Positions 46,184 through 55,405 of a stretch of 64,000 nucleotides of DNA are shown here, one piece after another (within the stretch, counting starts at the first letter, position 1; each line of letters opens with the position of its first letter). Source of the DNA: an uncultured Draconibacterium sp. Its GTDB lineage: Bacteria; Bacteroidota; Bacteroidia; Bacteroidales; Prolixibacteraceae. Location: the NCBI RefSeq assembly GCF_963675585.1, contig NZ_OY776414.1:3513001-3577000 (forward strand), in the 5' to 3' direction. The notes beneath the pieces are model-generated. The model ran no database searches. It was not told where the DNA came from and saw nothing but the letters and a program-made list of their open reading frames with translations. The translations under genes and the position numbers were made by a program.

Positions 46184-47365
46184 ATGTATTTGTCCATTCT
46201 AAATAAAAGCAAACAATCTCTTTTCCTTTTGGCACTGCTGATGTTAACACATTGCAGTTCGCCAACAGACATTGCTGAAGCTAAAACGGAAGCTGAGAAA
46301 CTGCTCCAAAAAGAGATAAATAAAGAGAATGTACACAACCTATTTTTAAACGTGTACTCTCCTTCTCTTGAGATTGACTGGCAGTATAACTACGGAAAAT
46401 TTAAAAACGGGGAGGCAGTTACAGCTGCCAATCCGTTTTATACCGCCAGCATTGGAAAAACTTTTACCGCAATCGCCATTGCTATTTTGGTGGAAGAAAA
46501 ACGTTTGAAGTTTGAAGATAAAATAAGCAACTACCTGCCTGAAGAAATCATGCTCAAACTTCATGTATTTGATGGAAAAGATATCTCTAAAGAAATAACC
46601 ATCGAACAGCTTTTACAGCACACTTCGGGACTTCCCGACTACTTTGAAGGTGAAACAACAGATGGCAGTCCGAATGTTATGGAACAACTGTTTACTGACC
46701 AAAATAAACATTGGGAACCGTTGGAAACAATTGCACTGGCAAAGGAAAAAATGAAACCTTTGTTTGAACCCGTAAACGGATATAATTATACCGACACCGA
46801 ATATGTTTTATTGGGACTTATAATTGAAGAAGTAAGCAAAACGCCACTCCATGAATTCTTTCGCGACCGCATTTTTGAACCGGTTAATATGGTACACACA
46901 TCAATGCACCTTCGTTCTTCGCCGCTAAAAAAAACGTCACGTCTTTCCGAAATTTATGTTGACGATTTTGAGGCAAGTTCGATGAAAAGTTTAAGTGCCG
47001 ACTGGGCTGGCGGAGGTTTGATTTCAACGGCAAGCGACTTAATTAAATTTCAACATGCTTTGTTTTCAGGACAACTAATTTCGGTAGAAACCTTAAAAAC
47101 AATGCAAAACTGGATACCGGAAACGTATGCAATGGAGTACGGATTTGGCCTGCGAAAAATAGCATTTCGAAAACTCTTCCCAACATTACCCGATTTAACT
47201 TTAGTTGGGCACTCAGGAAGTACTGGTTCTTTTATGTATTACTGCCCCGAAATGGATGTCTATCTGGCCGGAACCTTAAATCAAACCGATGAAGTAAAAA
47301 ACTCGGTTGTTTTAATGGTTAAAATACTTTCAGGCATTTACAATACAAAAGACTTTGATTCCTGA
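46184..47365 (+). CDS. Serine hydrolase of the beta-lactamase/class C family, lipoprotein
   Basis: This 393-residue protein has a lipoprotein signal (FLLALLMLTHC, lipid Cys about 24). The nucleophile motif is S-I-G-K (in YTASIGKTFTAIAIAIL), the Tyr motif is YTDTEY, and the third motif is HSGSTG, where class C enzymes have KTG. It is the second PF00144-type enzyme in the window and only distantly similar to the one at 33737. The substrate is unknown. A surface-exposed esterase or peptidase role is plausible. Confidence 0.87.
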   Translation: MYLSILNKSKQSLFLLALLMLTHCSSPTDIAEAKTEAEKLLQKEINKENVHNLFLNVYSPSLEIDWQYNYGKFKNGEAVTAANPFYTASIGKTFTAIAIAILVEEKRLKFEDKISNYLPEEIMLKLHVFDGKDISKEITIEQLLQHTSGLPDYFEGETTDGSPNVMEQLFTDQNKHWEPLETIALAKEKMKPLFEPVNGYNYTDTEYVLLGLIIEEVSKTPLHEFFRDRIFEPVNMVHTSMHLRSSPLKKTSRLSEIYVDDFEASSMKSLSADWAGGGLISTASDLIKFQHALFSGQLISVETLKTMQNWIPETYAMEYGFGLRKIAFRKLFPTLPDLTLVGHSGSTGSFMYYCPEMDVYLAGTLNQTDEVKNSVVLMVKILSGIYNTKDFDS

Positions 47366-47482
47366 TTCCTCCATCGGAACAAACCTTGCGGAAAAAATTC
47401 ACCCTGGTAACACAGCACGCGTCAATTACTGACAGTTTTTATTAGGAATTATTCAGAATAATTGGAGAAAAACAGCATCCAA

Positions 47483-48367
47483 ATGAAATCGAATTATACC
47501 AGTGCTCAAGCTAAAAATGAAATTAAACAACTGTATTTCCAAAAGCTGGACGAACTTCCACTGCACTACGAACTGATAAAAATTGAAACCACCTTTGGCG
47601 ATACAAATGTTATTGCTACCGGGCAAAAGGATAAAACACCACTTGTATTACTTCATGGTTACTACTGTTCGGCGCCACTTGCTCTGGATGCTTTAATCGG
47701 ATTAACAAAAGACTTCCGCATTTATGCTGTCGACATTTTGGGGCAAGCCAATTTAAGTGCTGAAAACCGTCTTTCAAAAACCGACAACACCTACGGCAAA
47801 TGGATGTACGAAATTTTATCAAGACTCAACCTTTGGAATGTTGTTTTAGTTGGAATTTCGTTGGGAGGTTTTGTTACTTTAAAAACATTGATATTTGATG
47901 AAAGGCGAATCGCTAAAACGTTCCTGATTACACCGGACGGAATTGCAAAAGCTCATTTTCTGACAACTGCACTAAAAATTAAATTGCCCATTGCACTCTA
48001 TAAACGCTTTAAAAATCCGGGCCATTTGCAAGAATTGACAAACAATCTATTTTCTGAAAAAAATAGGTATTACACACAACTACTGGCAATCATTCTTAAA
48101 AATTTCATTCCAGATTCTGCCAACTGCCCATTATTTAACAAAAAAGATGTTGCACAAATAAGCACACCTTTGTACATTTTTGCTGCCAAATACGATATAC
48201 TTTTTCCGGGCATCAAGCTTTTAAAACGTGCGAAAAAACTATTCCCATCCATTCAGGATGTATGGCTTTTAAAAAATTCGAAACATATTTTACGGACGGA
48301 CGACAACAAACTGATTTCACAAATCATCTATGCCGTTTCTACCCATCCAAAAAATTTACTCAGCTAA
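47483..48367 (+). CDS. Alpha/beta hydrolase
   Basis: I chose the ATG at 47483 over an in-frame TTG 21 bp upstream. The 294-residue product has the alpha/beta-hydrolase fold: oxyanion region LVLLHGYYCSAPLALD, nucleophile elbow GISLGG, acid region PLYIFAAKYDILFPG (Asp in KYD) and a late His in LLKNSKHIL. There is no signal peptide. Esterase, lipase or haloalkane-type activity cannot be separated by sequence. It precedes an NmrA-like reductase gene by 46 bp. Confidence 0.87.
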   Translation: MKSNYTSAQAKNEIKQLYFQKLDELPLHYELIKIETTFGDTNVIATGQKDKTPLVLLHGYYCSAPLALDALIGLTKDFRIYAVDILGQANLSAENRLSKTDNTYGKWMYEILSRLNLWNVVLVGISLGGFVTLKTLIFDERRIAKTFLITPDGIAKAHFLTTALKIKLPIALYKRFKNPGHLQELTNNLFSEKNRYYTQLLAIILKNFIPDSANCPLFNKKDVAQISTPLYIFAAKYDILFPGIKLLKRAKKLFPSIQDVWLLKNSKHILRTDDNKLISQIIYAVSTHPKNLLS

Positions 48368-48413
48368 AAACAACTGAAACAAATAAACACATTTCACAAA
48401 AAAAGGAATACAA

Positions 48414-49280
48414 ATGACAAAAGTAGCAATCGCAGGATCAACAGGTTATTTAGGAAAGTACCTGGTTCAGGTATTTTTACAACAAAAACTGGATGTAATT
48501 GCCCTGGCCAGAAACCTTGATAAACTTACCAAAGTTAATGATGAGCATTTACAAAAAATACAGGTCGATTTTACAAATCCCCAATCGATGGCAGGCACTT
48601 TAAAAGAGGCCGATTATTTGATAAGCACAGTAGGAATTACCCGTCAGAAAGATGGATTAAGTTACATGGATGTTGATTACCAGGCCAACTCCAATTTATT
48701 GGCTGAAGCACAAAAAGCAGGCGTAAAAAAGTTTATCTATGTTTCGGTTTTAAACGGAACCGACCTGCGTAATTTAAAAATTTGTGAGGCAAAAGAACGC
48801 TTTGTTGATGAACTGAAAATTTCTGGAATAAACTACACCGTAATACGCCCAAGCGGTTTTTTCTCCGACATGACTGATATATTGAATATGGCCCAAAAGG
48901 GAAGAGTTTACTTGTTTGGCAATGGCGAATGTAAATTGAATCCAATCCACGGAAAAGATTTAGCAAATCTTTGTTTCGAAACGCTGCACTCGAACACCCC
49001 TGAAATAGAAGTGGGTGGACCCGAAATTTTCACTCAAAACGAACTGGCAACTCTGGCTTTTAAAACCTGGGGCAGAAACACAAAAATAAGCTACCTCCCG
49101 AACTGGCTGCGAAAAAGTATTATTGGAATAAGCCGCACTTTTTTTAGCTCAAAAACGTATGGACCCGTTGAATTTTTTCTTACAGCCATGGCGTCGGATA
49201 TGATAGCTCCTAAATATGGGAAAGAACGTCTGGAAGATTTTTATTCGACAATAGTCTCAAAAAAAATAACCATGAGTTAA
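48414..49280 (+). CDS. NmrA/SDR-like NAD(P)-binding protein
   Basis: This 288-residue Rossmann-fold protein starts MTKVAIAGSTGYLGKYLVQ (the GxxGxxG nucleotide motif) and has ADYLISTVGITRQKDG and the typical loop YTVIRPSGFFSDM. The absence of a clear YxxxK active site places it with the NmrA-like and atypical SDR group (extended NAD(P)H-binding reductases or sensors). It is co-directional with the hydrolase upstream and the acetyltransferase 44 bp downstream. The reaction is unknown. Confidence 0.85.
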   Translation: MTKVAIAGSTGYLGKYLVQVFLQQKLDVIALARNLDKLTKVNDEHLQKIQVDFTNPQSMAGTLKEADYLISTVGITRQKDGLSYMDVDYQANSNLLAEAQKAGVKKFIYVSVLNGTDLRNLKICEAKERFVDELKISGINYTVIRPSGFFSDMTDILNMAQKGRVYLFGNGECKLNPIHGKDLANLCFETLHSNTPEIEVGGPEIFTQNELATLAFKTWGRNTKISYLPNWLRKSIIGISRTFFSSKTYGPVEFFLTAMASDMIAPKYGKERLEDFYSTIVSKKITMS

Positions 49281-49324
49281 ACCAATCACTATTATCACCG
49301 TTTAAACCAACAAAAAGAACGATT

Positions 49325-49954
49325 ATGAACATTCCCAACAAAGAAAAAATCCATCCTCTGGAGAATTACAACAGAATGGTTTTTCTTAAAAACATTATCT
49401 CTAATCCAAATATTATTGTTGGTGATTATACTTATTATGACGATTTTGAAAATCCTGACAACTTTGAAAAGAATGTAAAATACCATTTTGAATTTATTGG
49501 CGACAAGCTCATAATCGGGAAGTTTTGTATGATTGCGTCTGACGTAACTTTTATAATGAACGGCGCCAACCACCTGAGCAAATCCATTAGTTCTTATCCC
49601 TTCAGTATTTTTGGTGGCGAATGGACAGATGCAATGGAGGGCAAGTCGTACCCCATAAAAGGCGACACCATAATTGGCAACGATGTTTGGCTGGGCTACA
49701 ATGTTACTGTAATGCCTGGTGTAACAATTGGCAATGGAGCCATTGTCGCCGCACATTCAACTGTGGTTAAAAATGTTGAGCCTTATTCCATTGTTGGAGG
49801 CAATCCCGCCAAACTTATCAGGAAACGATTTTCTAAGGAACAAATCGAAATTCTTTGCCAGCTAAAATGGTGGAACTGGGATATTGAAAAAATCACCCGG
49901 TCGGTAAAAATCCTGACCGGGAATGACATAAATGCTCTTCGGGAATTACGATAA
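49325..49954 (+). CDS. Vat/CatB-family acetyltransferase (left-handed beta-helix)
   Basis: This 209-residue hexapeptide-repeat protein has the Vat/xenobiotic acetyltransferase layout. It starts KEKIHPLENYNRMVFLKNII, has the active-site His83 in NGANHLSK, and a left-handed beta-helix of I/V/L-x4 repeats (TIIGNDVWLGYNVTVMPGV). Vat enzymes acetylate streptogramin A, and the related CatB enzymes acetylate chloramphenicol. Environmental relatives often have unknown substrates, so resistance is possible but not shown. An S41 peptidase starts 10 bp downstream. Confidence 0.88.
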   Translation: MNIPNKEKIHPLENYNRMVFLKNIISNPNIIVGDYTYYDDFENPDNFEKNVKYHFEFIGDKLIIGKFCMIASDVTFIMNGANHLSKSISSYPFSIFGGEWTDAMEGKSYPIKGDTIIGNDVWLGYNVTVMPGVTIGNGAIVAAHSTVVKNVEPYSIVGGNPAKLIRKRFSKEQIEILCQLKWWNWDIEKITRSVKILTGNDINALRELR

Positions 49955-49964
49955 TACAGTGCCT

Positions 49965-51206
49965 ATGAAATTAATTCTCACGGTTGTTGCGTCAGTGTTT
50001 CTTTTAGTTACAGCGCAAGCACAAAACGCGAATAAAGATGCCTGGCTCGAAGATCTGATTACTTACAAAACAGGCTTGGAGCAAAAACACATTGACGTTT
50101 ACAACAAAATCAGCCCCACTGATTTTGAGAAAGAATTGGATGCCATTAAAGAATCGCTGGGGGAAAAAACCGACCTTGAGATTACGATTGAGCTGATGCG
50201 TTTGACACGTAAAATTGGAGATGGGCACACGACCATTTCTTTTGCAAACCAGGAAATGCACAACTTTCCTTTCGAACTGCAAAAGTTTGAAGGAGAATGG
50301 AGAGTGGTTAAAACAAGTACAAAACACCTTCCAGTACTGGGACTGGAATTGATTGAAATAGATGGAAATCCCATTGACGAAGTTGCCAAACAAATTGGGG
50401 AAGTAGCTCAATTTGTAGAAAATGAATATTCTCAAGTTGTTCGAACGGCACAATATTTAACCTTTTCTGAACTGCTTTATGGACTACATATCATTACAGA
50501 TAAAACAGAAGCATTATTCACCTTCCGAAACACTGATGGGAATTTAATCAGAGAAAAAGTGCAGAGTCTGAACAGACCGGAATACAAGACTGCTGCTTTT
50601 AGTGAAATTAAGATTGGAGTTCCGGAAATAACACAACCGGATAATCCCAAAACAGAAGGATTTTGGTTCACACCGATCGAAGAAACACAGGGGCTTTACA
50701 TTCATTTTCAGAACTACCCAACCTTTGATGAAATGATGCGTATTGGCGAAGAAATTGCTGCTTTCATTTTTCAGAATAATACAAAACAACTGGTAATTGA
50801 CATGCGTAATAATGGTGGGGGCGATTTATACACAGGACTGGTATTAGCTTTTGCATTAAATCTTGCCGATCCGGTAAACTGGAGAGACGGCGTTTATGTT
50901 CTTTCCAACAACGTAACATTTTCGGCTGCAACAAGCAACACTGCTCTTTACCGCGATTTATTAAATGCGACAATTGTTGGAGAACCAACAGGATCGAATC
51001 CTACCGGTTACCAGGATATGGACAGCTTCGAACTTCCCAACTCAAAACTGGTTATTTGTTATTCAAAACGCCTGTTTAAAATTCAGGAAACACCCAGTTC
51101 AGGTGTACAACCCGATGTACTGATAAAAAGCGACTGGAATAATTTTTCACAAGGGAAAGACCCTGTTTTGCAATGGGTAATTGATGATATAAAAGCAAAA
51201 AACTAA
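49965..51206 (+). CDS. S41-family (C-terminal processing-like) peptidase
   Basis: I chose the ATG at 49965 (MKLILTVVASVFLLVTAQAQ), which gives a signal peptide. The 413-residue product has an S41 core: VIDMRNNGGGDLYTGLVLAF, then NNVTFSAATSNTAL with the likely nucleophile Ser, and IVGEPTGSNPTGYQD. A separate PDZ domain is not obvious, though VLGLELIEIDGNPIDEV resembles a short one. It likely cleaves peptides in the periplasm. It is the last gene of the run that starts at 46184. Confidence 0.84.
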   Translation: MKLILTVVASVFLLVTAQAQNANKDAWLEDLITYKTGLEQKHIDVYNKISPTDFEKELDAIKESLGEKTDLEITIELMRLTRKIGDGHTTISFANQEMHNFPFELQKFEGEWRVVKTSTKHLPVLGLELIEIDGNPIDEVAKQIGEVAQFVENEYSQVVRTAQYLTFSELLYGLHIITDKTEALFTFRNTDGNLIREKVQSLNRPEYKTAAFSEIKIGVPEITQPDNPKTEGFWFTPIEETQGLYIHFQNYPTFDEMMRIGEEIAAFIFQNNTKQLVIDMRNNGGGDLYTGLVLAFALNLADPVNWRDGVYVLSNNVTFSAATSNTALYRDLLNATIVGEPTGSNPTGYQDMDSFELPNSKLVICYSKRLFKIQETPSSGVQPDVLIKSDWNNFSQGKDPVLQWVIDDIKAKN

Positions 51207-51580
51207 TATTAATACCCAATTTATTTTTAAGCTTTTCCTTCTGTCTCAAATTCTTAAATCCGTTTCAAATTCACAGTGCTTCGTAAAAGTAGCTGCCACT
51301 TCTCTGCAAAATCCAGTTCATCAATTTATGTTTTTTGTAACTGAACAACTTGTGCATTGGAATATACTCAATATTTCATGATTGATTGTAAGAGTATACT
51401 TACACACAAAACAGAAAAAAGGAGAACACAAATACAGATAACAGTAATTTGAACCAACTGTGAAAATAATTAAAACTTTTTTGCGCAAAATTGCAACTGT
51501 TCAAATTTTTTGTTGTTAATAATAAAAGAGGCATGTTATTTGTAACACCTCTCATCGGAAACAATTAAACAAGTTTAGCC
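51207..51580 (+). other. Intergenic region before the mini T9SS gene
   Basis: These 374 bp hold no gene I can support. GAGGCATGTTATTTGTAACA at 51528 onward is part of a small hairpin (GAGG...CCTC) about 30 bp before the next start codon. It could serve as a leader structure. Confidence 0.4.
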
Positions 51581-51931
51581 ATGAAAAAATATATACTTGT
51601 CGTTTTAATACTGTTATTTATCCTTCCCGCTTTTTCGGAAAGCAGTTGGGATATTTCAACAACTGAAAAAGAAAAAATAGAAGCTGACCTTAAGATTTAT
51701 CCTAATCCTTGCAAAAACAGCAAAGTAACGGTGGATTTCAACTCGAACGAAATAGCCGAAGTTACGCTAACAAACATTACCGGGAAACAGGTACTTCGCA
51801 AAGAATACGAATTCCCAACCTATAAAACGCAACTCTTGTTAAACGATATTCCTGATGGGTTATACCTAATACAGGTTGTGAGCTCAGATAAAAAAACAGT
51901 GGTTAAAAAACTGATCGTATCAAAAAACTAG
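51581..51931 (+). CDS. Small secreted protein made almost only of a T9SS sorting domain
   Basis: This 116-residue protein has a signal peptide (MKKYILVVLILLFILPAFS), a linker of about 15 residues, and then a complete type A sorting domain. That domain starts LKIYPNPCKNSKVTVDF, continues VTLTNITGKQVLRK and DIPDGLYLIQVV, and ends KKLIVSKN. There is no room for a cargo domain. It could be the tail of a decayed gene, but it begins with its own signal peptide and start. It may be a decoy, regulator or surface anchor of T9SS. Confidence 0.82.
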   Translation: MKKYILVVLILLFILPAFSESSWDISTTEKEKIEADLKIYPNPCKNSKVTVDFNSNEIAEVTLTNITGKQVLRKEYEFPTYKTQLLLNDIPDGLYLIQVVSSDKKTVVKKLIVSKN

Positions 51932-52014
51932 AATTTCGCCCATTTTAACAAAATATCATTATTATTCAGTCTATAAATTCTTACTTTCGTTGCTAAATTT
52001 TAAAATCACGAATT

Positions 52015-54234
52015 GTGAGAATTCTATCTTTTTTCATTTTGATTGTAATCAGCAATCAACTTTTTGCACAAAATACCATTGAAGATGCGCGTCGTCAAAA
52101 TATTGGGTCTACCGTTACTGTTTCGGGGATTGTTATCAATGATGATGAATTGGGTTTAATCCGGTATATTCAAGATGCCACAGCTGGAATTGCAGTGTAC
52201 GATGACAAACTGAGTACGACTCAGAAAGGAGACTCGATAACACTTTCCGGCACTTTAGACGACTACAACAATCTACTGGAAATAAAAGATGTAAGTACTT
52301 ACACAAAACATTCATCGGGGCATATACTTCCGGGCCCCAAAATACTAAGCATCGTCCAAATTGGTGAAAGCTACGAAGGACAGCTTGTTCGAATAAATTC
52401 AATTGAGTTTTCAAATGCAGGAGGAACTTTTTCCGGAAATACAAACTATACTTTTTCCGATGGTTCAACTACCGGAGAATTAAGAATTAGCTCAAGCAGT
52501 TCAATTGTTGGGCAAGCCATACCTTCCGGAAAATTTAGTTTGATTGCAATCTGCTCACAATATTCATACGAAAACAACGACACGCGGAATGGCTACCAGT
52601 TACTACCCCGCGACATGAACGATTTTATATCATCCAACTCTGTCAATTTTACTTCGTCTATTAATGCAGTTGATATCAGCAAAAATTCGATAACTCTTGG
52701 CTGGAGTACCGATGCAGGAGCATTCCCGTTTGTAAGATATGGAAACGAAAATACCAGCGCTGCGTTAAGCAATTACAAATCCGGCGATTCTACCACTTCG
52801 GAAGATGAAAATGTACATGTTGCTGAAATTACTGGCCTGCAGGCTTCTGAAATAATTTATGCCCAGGCCTTTATGGTTCTTGAATCCGACACAGTTTATT
52901 CGAATATAAATGCTTATGTTACCGAATCGAATTCTAGCGGCCGGATAAATGTATATTTTAACACAAACGTGGACAATACCCTTGCAACAGAAACAGATGC
53001 CATGGACATTGGCAATTTTATGGAAGATACTTTAGCTGCCTACATTAATCAAGCTGAAGAATCGATTGATTTGTGTATTTATAATTTCGACAACAACACA
53101 GTTAGCACTGCGTTAAATGCTGCATTCGACAGAGGTGTTTCGGTTCGGGTAATTACCTGTGGGTCAACAAGTCATTACAGCATAAACGATTTAAATTCAG
53201 GCATTTCAGTTTTGGAACGACCGGAAACTTCAACTGGTGGTATAATGCACAACAAATTTGCCATTTTCGATGGAAATTCGAACGACGCAAACAAAGCCTG
53301 GATTTGGTCGGGTTCAACCAACCTTACTCAAACTCAACTCTTCTCCGATGCCAACAATATGATCTTTATCCAGGACCAGTCGCTGGCAAAAACTTACGAA
53401 ATTGAGTTTGAGGAAATGTGGGGAAGTACCGGTAATCAAGCCAACTCCGGAAATGCAAAATTTGGTGCTGCAAAAACAAACAATACGCCTCACGATTTAA
53501 TGATTGGAGGTAATCGCGTAGAATGCTATTTTAGTCCGTCGGACAATACCAATCAGAAACTAATTGATGCCATATCAACTGCCGACTTTACTCTGGATGT
53601 GCAGACCATGATTATTACCCGTTCTGATTTGGCAGATGCAATAATGGCGGCACAAGACCGGGGAACAGAAGTGAATGTTATTACCGACGATGAAAGAGAT
53701 AACACCGAAACTGTAAATACAATTTTAGGAGGGCTGCCATCGGGTAAATATATTTTTGATGACAAGGCAAGTGCCACACTTCACCATAAGATGGCTATTA
53801 TAGATGCCAAAGAAACGACTTCTGACCCGCAGGTAATTACCGGAAGCCACAACTGGAGTAATTCGGCCAACGACAGAAACGATGAAAATACACTGATTAT
53901 CCACAATGCCGATATTACCAACCAATACTACCAGCAATTTGCGTACAGGTTCGAACAAAACGGAGGGAAATTGGTGCTTGCCGCTTCTGAAATTGAAATT
54001 GAAAACCTAAAAATTTATCCCAATCCGACGCAAAACCGTATTTACATTGGTTCTAACGAACTTATTAAAACCATTTCACTTTACTCCATTCAAGGAACTC
54101 TGATATTGCAGGCAAATCCTGAATTTGGTGAGAGAAGTGTGCTGGATTTAACTTCACAAAAAAGTGGTATTTACATTCTTAAGGTTGAAGATTCAAACCA
54201 CAGGGCGAACACATATAAAATAGTTAAAAAGTAG
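52015..54234 (+). CDS. Secreted phospholipase D-like nuclease/phosphodiesterase with T9SS sorting domain
   Basis: This 739-residue protein begins at GTG 52015; the resulting N-terminus RILSFFILIVISNQLFAQ is a good signal peptide and no ATG is nearer. Residues about 20-200 resemble OB-fold, DUF5689-like nucleic-acid-binding modules (GSTVTVSGIVINDD). Residues about 205-300 look like an FN3 domain. Two PLD half-sites follow, with HNKFAIFD (about residue 412) and HHKMAIID (about 590). The last 75 residues are a T9SS sorting domain (IENLKIYPNPTQNRIYIGSN). It is likely a secreted or surface nuclease of the Nuc/PLD superfamily. Confidence 0.9.
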   Translation: MRILSFFILIVISNQLFAQNTIEDARRQNIGSTVTVSGIVINDDELGLIRYIQDATAGIAVYDDKLSTTQKGDSITLSGTLDDYNNLLEIKDVSTYTKHSSGHILPGPKILSIVQIGESYEGQLVRINSIEFSNAGGTFSGNTNYTFSDGSTTGELRISSSSSIVGQAIPSGKFSLIAICSQYSYENNDTRNGYQLLPRDMNDFISSNSVNFTSSINAVDISKNSITLGWSTDAGAFPFVRYGNENTSAALSNYKSGDSTTSEDENVHVAEITGLQASEIIYAQAFMVLESDTVYSNINAYVTESNSSGRINVYFNTNVDNTLATETDAMDIGNFMEDTLAAYINQAEESIDLCIYNFDNNTVSTALNAAFDRGVSVRVITCGSTSHYSINDLNSGISVLERPETSTGGIMHNKFAIFDGNSNDANKAWIWSGSTNLTQTQLFSDANNMIFIQDQSLAKTYEIEFEEMWGSTGNQANSGNAKFGAAKTNNTPHDLMIGGNRVECYFSPSDNTNQKLIDAISTADFTLDVQTMIITRSDLADAIMAAQDRGTEVNVITDDERDNTETVNTILGGLPSGKYIFDDKASATLHHKMAIIDAKETTSDPQVITGSHNWSNSANDRNDENTLIIHNADITNQYYQQFAYRFEQNGGKLVLAASEIEIENLKIYPNPTQNRIYIGSNELIKTISLYSIQGTLILQANPEFGERSVLDLTSQKSGIYILKVEDSNHRANTYKIVKK

Positions 54235-54261
54235 ATCTAAACTAAAGTGCTGAACGTTCGT

Positions 54262-55179
54262 TTAGTGTTCTTTCAGAAATCGTTCAATTTCATCACGGGT
54301 TGGAATGGATGGTTGTGCTCCAATGCGGGTAACAGCAATTGCTGATGCTGCACTGGCAAATCGCAAAGCAGGCTGTATTTCTTGCCCTTCAACTAAAGCA
54401 ACCAGGAAACTTCCGCAAAAAGTATCGCCTGCGGCAGTTGTATCAACAGCACTAACCTGAAAGGCCGGAACATAAAACTTGTTAATTTTATCGAATGCAT
54501 AAACTCCTTTTTCTCCCAAAGTAATAATAATCCGGTTCACACCTTTTTCTGTTAAAATACGGGCTGCCTTCTCAACATCACTTTCACTTCGAATCTGTAC
54601 TTTTGATAAAAAACCAGCTTCAGTTTCATTAACAATCAGTGTTGTAATTTTCGACAGATATGAGGAATCAAATTCCTGTGCTGGAGCAAAATTGCACACC
54701 AAAGGAATATCTTTTGATGTAGCAATATCAATAACATACTTTAATGTTTTTTCCGGAATTTCGTATTGTACCAAAATCATTTCGGCTCCTTCAATCATTG
54801 AAAATGCCTGTTGTATTTTAACGGTACTTAGCATTGAATTAGCCCCCGGAGCTACTGAAATACAATTTTCGCCATTGGCTCCGATCATAATAAGAGCATG
54901 CCCGCTTGCAATTTCTTTCTCACGAAAAATAAAACTTGTGTCGATACCATTGTCAGAATAGTTCCGAATCATTTGTGGTACATCTTCATCATCGCCAACG
55001 CAGCTAACAAAAACCACATTACCACCTGCCCGGGCTGCCGCCACTGCCTGGTTGGCTCCCTTGCCACCAAACACCTTAAAAAAATCGGATCCGCTAACTG
55101 TCTCCCCTCTTTCAGGAAGCCGTTCCATTTTCATTATTAAATCAATGTTGGAACTACCAACAACTACAATCTTTTTCAT
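54262..55179 (-). CDS. rbsK: Ribokinase
   Basis: This 305-residue PfkB-family sugar kinase starts VVGSSNIDLIMKMERLPERG and has KVFGGKGANQAVAAARAGG. The second PfkB signature DTTAAGDTFCGSFLVAL holds the catalytic Asp and anion-hole Gly. Ribokinase makes ribose-5-phosphate. The length is standard, and substrate is assigned by family similarity; other sugars are possible. No ribose transporter is next to it. The stop is 27 bp from the convergent PLD gene. Confidence 0.9.
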   Translation of the reverse strand: MKKIVVVGSSNIDLIMKMERLPERGETVSGSDFFKVFGGKGANQAVAAARAGGNVVFVSCVGDDEDVPQMIRNYSDNGIDTSFIFREKEIASGHALIMIGANGENCISVAPGANSMLSTVKIQQAFSMIEGAEMILVQYEIPEKTLKYVIDIATSKDIPLVCNFAPAQEFDSSYLSKITTLIVNETEAGFLSKVQIRSESDVEKAARILTEKGVNRIIITLGEKGVYAFDKINKFYVPAFQVSAVDTTAAGDTFCGSFLVALVEGQEIQPALRFASAASAIAVTRIGAQPSIPTRDEIERFLKEH

Positions 55180-55405
55180 TTCGCGATTGTTTTATAACTC
55201 ATTTTTAAAACAGAACAAGGTCTCAATTTCAAAATTCCGATTAATTCTCGCTCCTTGGTATTCAGAAAAGCAACAGTAAAAATTTTAACTCAAACTACTT
55301 CAATACAATTACTTGACTACGATAAGCATATTAATCCAATAGTAAAGATGACAAGTTTTTCTCATTTTTCCGTATCTTATATAAGTAAATTTCAACTAAA
55401 TTATT

